Shown: positions 43,298-51,297 of the stretch, piece by piece
Position numbering within the stretch: position 1 is the stretch's first letter
Layout of the letters: each line of letters opens with the position of its first letter
Assembly: GCF_014851585.1 (NCBI RefSeq)
Contig: NZ_JACVAB010000007.1
Coordinates: forward strand, 248,001 to 312,000
DNA from: Agrobacterium sp. AGB01
Lineage (GTDB): Bacteria > Pseudomonadota > Alphaproteobacteria > Rhizobiales > Rhizobiaceae
DNA: 64,000 nt
Reading direction: 5' to 3'
Notes under the pieces: model-generated
Databases searched by the model: none
Told to the model about the DNA's origin: nothing
The model's input: the letters and a program-made list of their open reading frames with translations, nothing else
Position numbers and translations under genes: made by a program

Positions 43298-43965
43298 TAT
43301 ACTTCTCCCAGTACAAGAGTGCGCATGCGTTCCACTGCCGTTTCGGGCGCGGTGAGAACAGGGATATCGACGACACCACGCACCGCTTCTGCGGCGCACG
43401 TAGTGGAGAAATGCGCAAGCATCACAGCATCGATACCGGAAAGGCCTGTCGCTGCCTCAGCAACCCGTCTGTTATGATCTGCAGCGTCGCCTTGGCAAAG
43501 GCTTTCGATTGCTCCTTCCGCCAGCACGGTTTCAAGTCTTTCAGAACAACCGACCTCTTGCGCAAATTCCCGAAACTCATCTTCCATCGTGCGGATGGCC
43601 GGCGCAAAGGTTGCCACCATGCCAATCTTCTTTCCCAGAGAAAGAGCAGCGCGAAACATTGCCTCATTCGGCATCAATACGGGAATCGACACCTCGTCAG
43701 CCAGCTGGCGGATCGCGGGGCCAAAAGCCGAGCAGGTAATCAATATCCCGTCCGCTCCTCCAGTAACCGCCTGTCGGCCAAGCGCAACAAAACGGCGGAT
43801 AAGATCCTCCGAAATGAGGTCAGGTTCCCGCGCCCGGTCAAGGGAAAGACTTTCGTCGAGAATATTGACGGCCTGCGCCTGCGGCCAGACTTTTTGCATG
43901 GCGATATGAACGGGTTCCATCGCGACAAGCGTGGCGTGAAACAGGAAAATACGCGGTGACGTCAT
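43297..43965 (-). CDS. Asp/Glu/hydantoin racemase-fold protein
   Basis: A 222-residue protein with two symmetric catalytic cysteines, C78 (LITCSAFGP) and C190 (STTCAAEA), as in aspartate/glutamate racemase, hydantoin racemase and arylmalonate decarboxylase. I take the ATG at 43965, which follows GGGAGAGAG; an ATG at 43983 overlapping the upstream stop is possible. In this acid-sugar operon it may epimerise, isomerise or decarboxylate an oxidised intermediate, replacing OtnI. No direct evidence for an amino-acid substrate is visible. Confidence 0.75.
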   Translation of the reverse strand: MTSPRIFLFHATLVAMEPVHIAMQKVWPQAQAVNILDESLSLDRAREPDLISEDLIRRFVALGRQAVTGGADGILITCSAFGPAIRQLADEVSIPVLMPNEAMFRAALSLGKKIGMVATFAPAIRTMEDEFREFAQEVGCSERLETVLAEGAIESLCQGDAADHNRRVAEAATGLSGIDAVMLAHFSTTCAAEAVRGVVDIPVLTAPETAVERMRTLVLGEV

Positions 43966-43982
43966 AATTCTACTCTCTCCCA

Positions 43983-45398
43983 TCAGGACAGGAATGTCCG
44001 GTCCTGGAGACGACGGATTTCCCAGATCATCGAACCCTCCGGTTCTTCCACCATGTCGTAGGTAATCAATGTACCCGCTGGGATATCGGCCTTTGCTCTG
44101 TTACCGGTCAGCAGATGAGCACAGGCTGGGTTGCCCGCAGCAACCGGTACGGCCGGAATGATCCGTGCCTTCATCATGGGGTTATGGTCGTTACCGAACA
44201 CCTCGCCGGCCCTGATGTCACGTGCAGCAACTTTGGCAAGATCATAGCGTGGCCGATAGTCGTCGGCGCCAGTATCGATACCGAGCAGACCCGCCAGAAG
44301 CAGCGACGTTGCAGTCTCCACTCCGCAAAGATGATACGGCCGGTAGATGACCGCAGCCGTATCATCGTAGTTCGAAATCTGCCCCTTCGTCGTCAGGACA
44401 TGGTTGGAATAAGCGTTGTCGCAACGCACCACAATGAATACACCGCCACCCAGCCCGGATTCGTCGGGACGGCGAAGGCAGGTCGCGAGATCGATGGTAT
44501 CGCCTCGCTCGAACAACCCGCCGTTTTCGGCTTCGCAATAGACAACCGGTATTTCCGTAATGCGCAGCGGCGCATGTATAAGTGTGTCTACCGCTGGCGA
44601 CATGCCCGTATAGTTGGCGGCAACCGTTATCTCGCAGAGATCATAGGCGCCTGGCTGCGGCAGACGAGCGAGAATTTCCTTGCGGCGCGCGACATATTCG
44701 GCAGCCTGGCCCTGAGGGATCATGCCCAGCCACTTGCGATCTTCGTCAGCAATCTGGATGGTTTCGACATAGGGAGCGTGGATCTTTTTGTCAGTCTTGA
44801 TTGTCACCGTGCCGGCTGCTTCGTCGAAAACGAATTCGCCATCCGTTGCTTTTCCACCAGACAGGACCGTCAGACCGACAGACTTCGCCCATTCATAAAG
44901 CTGGATCAGCAAACCATGCTGGTCGCCATCCACCGGCGTGTAGACAACACCCGCATCCTTCGCCAACCGTTTCAGCATCGGCCCCACCGTAACATCGCAA
45001 TCCTTCGTCACCATGGCGACGTGCTTACCGGCCTTGATTGCCTGTAATGCATATCTGACGCCGCCTTCGGGCGAACCGCTGCTTTCGCAGACCACCTGGA
45101 CTGCGGCGATCTGGCCGATGATCTCCGGCCGGTCAGTGTAGACGGAAAGTCCCTGCGCAATAAAAAGTTGAGCTTCCTCCGCCGTTTCCGCGTAGCTCGT
45201 TTTGGCCATATCGTAACCGGCTTTCTCATAGGCACCACGGGCGGCTTCCAGCGAGATATCGGCCACAGCAACAACGTTGAGCCGAGGCGTTCGGGGCGAT
45301 TGGGTTACGATCGCCGTTCCGTAATTGCCGGCGCCAATAATCCCGACATTGACTTCCGCAGCCTTGGCGAACTGGGAATAGAGGTGATGATAAACCAT
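43983..45398 (-). CDS. NAD-binding/SAF-domain oxidoreductase (COG4091-type), copy 2
   Basis: A 471-residue paralogue of the protein at 29902-31254. The Rossmann motif is VGIIGAGNYG near residue 18; AGKHVAMVTKDCDVTVGPML and DGDQHGLLIQLYEWA correspond to the same segments in copy 1; the SAF domain begins around RDIRAGEVFG. It is first of the enzyme genes and the last after the TctABC genes in gene order along the operon strand, between tctA and the racemase-like gene. No LtnD or DenD dehydrogenase is present in this operon, so this protein is the likely oxidising enzyme. Confidence 0.8.
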   Translation of the reverse strand: MVYHHLYSQFAKAAEVNVGIIGAGNYGTAIVTQSPRTPRLNVVAVADISLEAARGAYEKAGYDMAKTSYAETAEEAQLFIAQGLSVYTDRPEIIGQIAAVQVVCESSGSPEGGVRYALQAIKAGKHVAMVTKDCDVTVGPMLKRLAKDAGVVYTPVDGDQHGLLIQLYEWAKSVGLTVLSGGKATDGEFVFDEAAGTVTIKTDKKIHAPYVETIQIADEDRKWLGMIPQGQAAEYVARRKEILARLPQPGAYDLCEITVAANYTGMSPAVDTLIHAPLRITEIPVVYCEAENGGLFERGDTIDLATCLRRPDESGLGGGVFIVVRCDNAYSNHVLTTKGQISNYDDTAAVIYRPYHLCGVETATSLLLAGLLGIDTGADDYRPRYDLAKVAARDIRAGEVFGNDHNPMMKARIIPAVPVAAGNPACAHLLTGNRAKADIPAGTLITYDMVEEPEGSMIWEIRRLQDRTFLS

Positions 45399-45561
45399 TG
45401 ACGAAATTTCCTTATGTCAGTCTTGCCCGCGTCGCGCGGAGCCAAATAGGGGCCACAAAAGGCCAAGGTTTTCCCGATCGGCGCCCAGGTTGTTTTTCTG
45501 GACGCCGCCATTCAGGCACGGAGTGGAAACCGGGCGGCTCAGCCGTCCGCCCGGAAAGGCT

Positions 45562-47079
45562 TTATTTCATGACGCTATTCGCCACGTCCGCCTGTCGTTT
45601 GGCCCGCTGGGAAACCAGCCAGGGCGAGACAAGAAGAATGGCCGTTATTACTATGATCACCAGTGCAATCGGGCTTTGGAAGAACACCGACAGATTGCCA
45701 TCAGAGGCAACCAGAGTACGACGAATGCCGCGTTCGAGGATAGGGCCAAGGATCATGCCAAGGACCAGCGGCACCGGTGGATAATCCAGCTTCATCATCA
45801 GATATCCCAGAACACCGAAACCAATCACCAGCACCACCTCGAACATCGAATTATTGATCCCAAAAATGCCGAACCCGATGATTGCGATCACCGCAGGAAA
45901 CAGAAAACTGGGGCGTACGAATGCGCAGGTGGCAAGGATCGGCGTCAGCAGGATTGTGATTGCCACCAGTGCGAGATTGCCGATGTAGAAGCTTCCGAAA
46001 ATCGTCCAGACAAATTCCGATTGAGTCTGGAAGAGCATTGGACCTGGCTGTAGTCCGATCATCAGCAAACCGCCCATCAGTACTGCAGTCGTGCCAGAGC
46101 CGGGGATACCAAGGGCAAACATCGGGATCATGTTACCGTAGGCGGCGCTGTTATTGGCAGCTTCCGGCGCGGCAACACCTTCCAGCGCACCATGGCCAAA
46201 ACGCTCCGGGTGCTTCGAAGTGCGCTTGGCAAAGGCGTAAGAAATCATGGTGGCAGCCGTCGCGCCCGCGCCGGGCAAAACACCAATGAAAAAGCCGATC
46301 AGCGAACCCGAACCAAGCTCACGCCAGCATTGCAGGGTGGCACGCACATCGGGGAAGAGCTCACGAAACCGGAAACGGCTCCCTTCCTCCGGCTTACCAA
46401 TCGACGGTGGAGTTGCGTACATTTCCGCAAGGCCAAAGAGGCCGACAGCAATGATGGAGAACTCGATGCCATCGAACAGGCGAACCTCGCCAAAGTCGAA
46501 GCGCGGAAGACCAATCATAGGATCGAGCCCGATAGTGCCGATAAACAGGCCCAGAAAGAGCGACATCATAGCCTTGTTGAGATCCCGCCCGCCAAGGACA
46601 CTGACCAGCGAAAGTGAGAAGATCATAAGTGCCGTCATTTCGATGGGACCGAAGGCAATCGCAGCCTTGGCTATCGTGGTGGCGAATGCTGTCAACAATA
46701 TCAGGCCAATCAGGCCGCCGATAAAGGACGCTGCAATGCTTAGACCAAGCGCCGCCCCCGCCTTGCCGTTTCGCGCCAGCTTATGGCCATCAATAACGGT
46801 CATTGTTGCGGAGGCATCGCCCGGAATTCCAAGCAGGATCGCTGTGACGGCACCGCCGTACTGCGCGCCGTAGTAGACGGCGCCAAGTGCGGCGATAGCG
46901 GAGGTTCCATCAAAGCTGACGGCAACGGGCAGCAGGATCGCAACGCCAGCCGTTGGCCCCAGACCCGGCAGCGCACCGATAAACAGACCGATGATCGCAC
47001 CGACCATGATCGCGGCAAGGACAGTCGGCTGCGAAGCAGCCACCAGTCCCTCTGCAAGCAAATGCCATGAATCAAACAT
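45562..47079 (-). CDS. Tripartite tricarboxylate transporter large permease (TctA)
   Basis: A 505-residue inner-membrane protein with about twelve hydrophobic segments. GALPGLGPTAGVAILLPV near the N-terminus and GVLPGAGATAATMISYAFAK in the middle are the two internally repeated TctA motifs. It forms the membrane channel with TctB and takes a carboxylate from TctC. The transport of tricarboxylates or C4 acids is known for the family; here the downstream kinase and aldolase suggest a sugar acid. Confidence 0.93.
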   Translation of the reverse strand: MFDSWHLLAEGLVAASQPTVLAAIMVGAIIGLFIGALPGLGPTAGVAILLPVAVSFDGTSAIAALGAVYYGAQYGGAVTAILLGIPGDASATMTVIDGHKLARNGKAGAALGLSIAASFIGGLIGLILLTAFATTIAKAAIAFGPIEMTALMIFSLSLVSVLGGRDLNKAMMSLFLGLFIGTIGLDPMIGLPRFDFGEVRLFDGIEFSIIAVGLFGLAEMYATPPSIGKPEEGSRFRFRELFPDVRATLQCWRELGSGSLIGFFIGVLPGAGATAATMISYAFAKRTSKHPERFGHGALEGVAAPEAANNSAAYGNMIPMFALGIPGSGTTAVLMGGLLMIGLQPGPMLFQTQSEFVWTIFGSFYIGNLALVAITILLTPILATCAFVRPSFLFPAVIAIIGFGIFGINNSMFEVVLVIGFGVLGYLMMKLDYPPVPLVLGMILGPILERGIRRTLVASDGNLSVFFQSPIALVIIVITAILLVSPWLVSQRAKRQADVANSVMK

Positions 47080-47098
47080 GATGAGGTTCTTTCCGAAA

Positions 47099-47545
47099 TC
47101 AAAGCAGGGGAATCTTCAGCACGACGCCGAAAACCAGATAGAGGATGATCGCCATTCCCAGGGAAATGACGCTGACAGCAGCGACGGAGCGGATATCGCG
47201 GGCACCGAAAACGGCACCGATAGCGATCATCAGCAAAACGACGGCTGCCAGCATCCCGATAAAGTTTGAGAGGATGACAAAGCCGCCGATTGCAAGACTG
47301 ACAAGGCCAACACGGACGACCTCCATGCGATCAACGGCCCCGAGCAGGCCGGAATGCTTCAAGTTGCGAATGAGGTTAAGGGCAGAAAACAATGCCAGTC
47401 CGCCGCCGATCCAGAAGGGGAAAAAGCCGGCGGCCGGAACGGCACCGTCCTGATAACCATAGTCCAGCCCTTGCCAGACGATATACAGTCCCAGGACGGT
47501 CAGAATAGCTGAAAAACCGAGGTCAAAGCTGCGTAGAGGTATCAC
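47099..47545 (-). CDS. Tripartite tricarboxylate transporter small permease (TctB)
   Basis: A membrane protein with four predicted helices in the TctB pattern (FDLGFSAILTVLGLYIVW; AAGFFPFWIGGGLALFS). Length is 148 residues from the GTG at 47545, which has AGGAG eight bases upstream. A start at ATG 47551 or GTG 47569 is possible, but the first lies almost on the ribosome site. It sits between tctC and tctA and completes the transporter. Confidence 0.88.
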   Translation of the reverse strand: MIPLRSFDLGFSAILTVLGLYIVWQGLDYGYQDGAVPAAGFFPFWIGGGLALFSALNLIRNLKHSGLLGAVDRMEVVRVGLVSLAIGGFVILSNFIGMLAAVVLLMIAIGAVFGARDIRSVAAVSVISLGMAIILYLVFGVVLKIPLL

Positions 47546-47599
47546 GTGCATCTCTCCTGAGGCCACCACGCTTTAGGGCATTGGCAGGCCGCGATGGGG

Positions 47600-47620
47600 G
47601 ACCCCCGCGTGGCGGGGGTC
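47600..47620 (-). other. Intercistronic stem-loop between tctC and tctB
   Basis: Perfect 9-bp arms GACCCCCGC and GCGGGGGTC around the loop GTG. It has no U-tract and lies between the stop of tctC and the start of tctB, so it probably stabilises the tctC message or lets only part of the transcripts continue. Confidence 0.75.
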
Positions 47621-47626
47621 GTTGCA

Positions 47627-48613
47627 TTACTTGATAAGACCAAGTTCGCGCATCAGCGTTTCATAACGTGCGGAGGTCGCAATGACCTCCGCCTCAAAAC
47701 CCTTACTGTCGAGAAAGATCGGAATCTCGTTGAAGCGATCGACATATTGCGTGCGCCACTCCGGGCTTTCCGCAACCGTCTTCAACACACCTTCCCAATA
47801 TTTGACGGCTTCCGCCGGTACATCCTTTGGCATGATGATGCCGCGTAGCTGCGTATGGACAATATCGTAACCAAGCTCAGAGAGGCTCGGCACGTCCGGC
47901 AGCGAACTCATGCGCTCAGCCGATGTGACAGCGAGTGCACGCATCGTACCTGCATTGACCTGCTCGAGGATTTCATTCGGGTTACCGAAAAGCAGGTCAA
48001 GGTGCTTGCCGAGAACGGCAGCCATGACCTCGCCTTCTCCATCGTACGGAACGACTTTGATGGAAGCGCCGGTTTCCTTGTTGAGCATGTGCGAGAGCAA
48101 TGCCGGATCGGATACTGCACCCGCCGTGCCGATCGTAAGACCGGTTGCCTTTTTGATATCATTGATCGACTTAATGTCAGAGTCGGCCGTGACTGCCAGG
48201 ATGTAGGGCGAGCGGGCGATTGCGGCGAGCGGCGTAAAATCGCGGTAACTCAGTGGCATTTTGCCGAGCAGCGGCGTGGTGAAAAAGCTGACGCCGACGC
48301 CACCGAGATAATATGGGTCACCCTTCTGGTTGTTAATGAAGGAATAGCCGATGGCACCTGAGCCACCGGGACGGTTCTCAACCAGCATCTTGACCGGGAT
48401 TAGTTTTTTTTCGTCGATGACCTTGACCATGGTACGTGCGATGATGTCGCTACCACCGCCGACACCGAAGGCGACGATATAGTTCATGGTATTGCTTGGA
48501 TAATCATCGGCCTGCGCCACAGCGCCCAGCATCGGCTGCATTGCAAACAAGGCCGCTCCACCGGCCAGCAGCAAACGACGCTTCATTCCCCTGCGGGTGT
48601 CATGTCTTTCCAT
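47627..48613 (-). CDS. Tripartite tricarboxylate transporter substrate-binding protein (TctC/Bug)
   Basis: A 328-residue Bug-family periplasmic binding protein. Typical segments are YIVAFGVGGGSDIIARTM, VENRPGGSGAIGY and LSELGYDI. The start at 48613 has GGGAGGAAG upstream. The N-terminal signal follows a charged stretch RRGMKRRLLLAGGAALF; a twin-arginine export signal is conceivable but the consensus is imperfect. It is first in the seven-gene operon and should bind the imported acid. Confidence 0.92.
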   Translation of the reverse strand: MERHDTRRGMKRRLLLAGGAALFAMQPMLGAVAQADDYPSNTMNYIVAFGVGGGSDIIARTMVKVIDEKKLIPVKMLVENRPGGSGAIGYSFINNQKGDPYYLGGVGVSFFTTPLLGKMPLSYRDFTPLAAIARSPYILAVTADSDIKSINDIKKATGLTIGTAGAVSDPALLSHMLNKETGASIKVVPYDGEGEVMAAVLGKHLDLLFGNPNEILEQVNAGTMRALAVTSAERMSSLPDVPSLSELGYDIVHTQLRGIIMPKDVPAEAVKYWEGVLKTVAESPEWRTQYVDRFNEIPIFLDSKGFEAEVIATSARYETLMRELGLIK

Positions 48614-48833
48614 AAATCTTCCTCCCAAAAACTGACAACCGGAGGACATGCCAATCCAGCGTCCTCCAGCCTCGCGTGATCGATTTTCGAATGCAACAGT
48701 CTACCGCCCTGTATGGCGGCGCTCTCACATCGAATTTTTCGATTTGGCCTCCCATAGCCGCCGACAATCCCTACCCGATTGCGACGAGACCAGACTGGAC
48801 TGAGGGGGATGGCGAAGCAAGTATATTAATGAT

Positions 48834-48860
48834 ACCAATTGGTCTTTTGAAATAACCAAT
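48834..48860. promoter_or_regulatory. LysR-type operator overlapping the LysR start codon
   Basis: ATTGGT (48838-48843) and ACCAAT (48855-48860) form an inverted repeat with an 11-base spacer, matching the T-N11-A rule. The palindrome ACCAATTGGT (48834-48843) overlaps the left arm. The right arm runs into the LysR ATG, which fits negative autoregulation and control of the divergent tct operon. Confidence 0.6.
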
Positions 48861-49803
48861 GAGCGTATCAGTGGAACTGATAAACGACATAAACCTGCGG
48901 CTGTTTCAGACCTTCCTCGCCGTCGCCCACGAAGGCAGTTTCAGGCTTGCAGGGGAGAAGCTGAACCGCGCCCACTCTGCAATCAGCATCCAGATCCGAC
49001 AGCTTGAGGATCAGTTGCAGGTGAAGCTTTTCGAGCGCACCACGCGCAGCGTCAAACTGACCGAAGAAGGCGCAAAGCTGCGCGACAGCCTGCGCAAGGC
49101 CCATTTCGAGATACTGTACGGCCTTCGCGAAATTCGCGAAGCCGCCGATCTCAAGCGCGGACAACTTTCTCTTGCCAGTTCATCGCATCTGGCCTCGATC
49201 TATTTGCCACCAATTCTGACGGAGTTTGTCAGCCAGTTTCCTGAAATCGCGGTGACAATTCGCGAACTGACATCGACCGATCTCTATGAAGCGGTGAAAA
49301 AACAGGAGGTGGATTTCGCGATCGGACCACATACCGAAGACAGTGCCTTCGACTTTACCCCGATCCTTGTCGAACCACTTGTAGCGGTCGTCCACCCACG
49401 CTTCATGGCGACGCCAAACGACACAGTCACATGGCGCGAAATCTCAGCTTTTCCAATTTTGCTGCAGGCTCCCCAAACCGCCATGCGAAAAATTGTCGAT
49501 CGCGTTCTAAAAGAAAACGGTCTGGAGACAACCAACCGCTACCAGTTCATCCACGCAGAAACAATTATTGCCATGGCAGAAGCTGGCCTCGGCATAGCCA
49601 TCCAGCCAAGCACCCGTGTGATAAAGCAACCATTGCTTCACGCCAGAGCGATCCCCCTTACAGATCCGACCATTCGCCGGGCAATGTCTCTTATTCGGCT
49701 TAAAAACCGCAAACTTTCGCCTGCGGCAGGCCATTTCGCCAAGAAAATCGTTGCCGAAATTCGCCGGACCAGTGGCTATCCGACGGAGGTTGAGGGAGCT
49801 TGA
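48859..49803 (+). CDS. LysR-family regulator of the tct/otn operon
   Basis: A 314-residue LysR protein with an N-terminal winged helix (SFRLAGEKLNRAHSAISIQIRQ in part, at about 27-48) and an effector domain. It is divergent from tctC with a 245-base intergenic region that contains an inverted repeat overlapping its own start. No other regulator lies in this operon. It probably responds to the transported acid sugar or an oxidised product. Confidence 0.88.
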   Translation: MSVSVELINDINLRLFQTFLAVAHEGSFRLAGEKLNRAHSAISIQIRQLEDQLQVKLFERTTRSVKLTEEGAKLRDSLRKAHFEILYGLREIREAADLKRGQLSLASSSHLASIYLPPILTEFVSQFPEIAVTIRELTSTDLYEAVKKQEVDFAIGPHTEDSAFDFTPILVEPLVAVVHPRFMATPNDTVTWREISAFPILLQAPQTAMRKIVDRVLKENGLETTNRYQFIHAETIIAMAEAGLGIAIQPSTRVIKQPLLHARAIPLTDPTIRRAMSLIRLKNRKLSPAAGHFAKKIVAEIRRTSGYPTEVEGA

Positions 49804-49839
49804 GGCGCCCCTGTCAAAACGACTTGGATAGGCGCGTGA

Positions 49840-50724
49840 TCACCCCATTCTTTCCGAGGCATAACTGCCGGGGCTAGCAGGAAAGACCACGGTTTTGTGT
49901 CCATTCTGGAATACCCGCTGGTGGATATGCGCGTGCACTGCTCTGGCCAGAACCTGCGCTTCCACATCGCGACCAATCGATACATAGTCGTCGGGCGATT
50001 GTGCATGCGTGATGCGGGCAACGTCCTGTTCGATAATTGGACCTTCGTCCAGATCGGCAGTCACGTAGTGCGCCGTCGCCCCGATCAGTTTTACCCCTCG
50101 TTCAAATGCCTGTTTGTAAGGATTGGCACCCTTGAAGGATGGCAGGAAGGAGTGGTGAATATTGATGATGCGGCCCGACATCTTTTTGCACACCCCATCC
50201 GACAGGATTTGCATATAGCGCGCCAGCACCACCAGTTCAGCACCTGAATCCTCGACAATCGACATCAGCCGCGCTTCCGCTTCCGGCTTGTTTTCCTTGG
50301 TAACCTTTATGTGGTGGAACGGGATATCATTGTTGACGATCAGCTTCTGATAGGTGAGATGATTGGACACCACACCGACAATATCGATCGGCAATGCACC
50401 GATTTTCCAGCGATACAACAGGTCGTTCAGGCAGTGGCCAAAATTGGACACCATCAGCAAGACCTTGGTGCGCTGTGCAGCATCATGGAAAACAAATGCC
50501 ATGTCGAAAGGCTGGGAAACCGGTTCGAAACTGCTGCGCAGCGTTTGAAGGTCCGTTCCTAGTTCCGAACGAAATGTGATGCGCATAAAGAAGTTTTCGG
50601 TCTGCGGATCATCAAACTGCGCAGAATCCGTGATGTTGCAGCCATGCTCCGCCAGAAAGGTTGCGATGGCAGCGACGATCCCGCGACGGGACTGGCATTG
50701 AACGGTAAGGACAAAATTCTCCAC
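49840..50724 (-). CDS. purU: Formyltetrahydrofolate deformylase
   Basis: A 294-residue enzyme that hydrolyses 10-formyl-THF to THF and formate. The N-terminal ACT domain (LTVQCQSRRGIVAAIATFLA, residues about 6-25) precedes the formyltransferase domain, with the catalytic region INIHHSFLPSFKGANPY and the aspartate in TADLDEGPIIEQD. It is the last gene of a leftward operon behind soxG (39-base gap). With sarcosine oxidase making methylene-THF and FolD encoded nearby, it supplies the exit of one-carbon units as formate and recycles free THF. Confidence 0.95.
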   Translation of the reverse strand: MENFVLTVQCQSRRGIVAAIATFLAEHGCNITDSAQFDDPQTENFFMRITFRSELGTDLQTLRSSFEPVSQPFDMAFVFHDAAQRTKVLLMVSNFGHCLNDLLYRWKIGALPIDIVGVVSNHLTYQKLIVNNDIPFHHIKVTKENKPEAEARLMSIVEDSGAELVVLARYMQILSDGVCKKMSGRIINIHHSFLPSFKGANPYKQAFERGVKLIGATAHYVTADLDEGPIIEQDVARITHAQSPDDYVSIGRDVEAQVLARAVHAHIHQRVFQNGHKTVVFPASPGSYASERMG

Positions 50725-50763
50725 GCGGGAACTCCATGAAGTCGTGATGGGATGGGACAGCCA

Positions 50764-51297
50764 TCAGGCCGCAACAGTGAGGTGGGTAACGAGCAGGTCG
50801 GTCAATGACCGCTCCCAGGTGGTCGGCACCATGACCAGAAACCTGTCGCACTCCAGACGTTCAACCAGAACACCGACATGGTGCAAAGACGTTTGTACGA
50901 AGGTGCCTGCCGGGAAGGCGGCTTCGGAAAAGTCCATGGCGATGACGCGGCCCAGCAAGCCTGCCGCCCCCTCTCCTTCGAGGATCAAGCAGACACGTGC
51001 ATCGGAAAGGTCAAGTGCCACAAGATCTTCCGGCACCGACATATCAACCGGTGTTTCGGAGCGCAGGAGCACACGGTCCGGTGAAATCCGCCACACTGTC
51101 ATTCCAGCCGTGTGGACCGGAGAACGATAGTCTGCCGGCAGCGACAGGCCTTGCGTCTTTAACACCGCGTCGGCCGCGCCAGCGAAGGTTTCCCATCCCG
51201 CCAATTGTGTGAGGTTACCCAGCGCGATCTCGGAGACCGACACGGTTTGCCCGTCACTGGTCAGACCACCAAGCGGAAGCTTATGTTTTTTAGCCAT
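50764..51297 (-). CDS. soxG: Sarcosine oxidase gamma subunit
   Basis: A 177-residue subunit of heterotetrameric sarcosine oxidase, in the position usual for soxG after soxA. The sequence contains PVHTAGMTVWRISPDRVLLR and FVQTSLHHVGVLVERLECDRF, as in other SoxG proteins that resemble a small GcvT-type domain. The start at 51297 overlaps the end of soxA by eight bases; a frame extension upstream is a shadow of soxA. It is needed for stability and folate-linked activity in characterised enzymes. Confidence 0.88.
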   Translation of the reverse strand: MAKKHKLPLGGLTSDGQTVSVSEIALGNLTQLAGWETFAGAADAVLKTQGLSLPADYRSPVHTAGMTVWRISPDRVLLRSETPVDMSVPEDLVALDLSDARVCLILEGEGAAGLLGRVIAMDFSEAAFPAGTFVQTSLHHVGVLVERLECDRFLVMVPTTWERSLTDLLVTHLTVAA

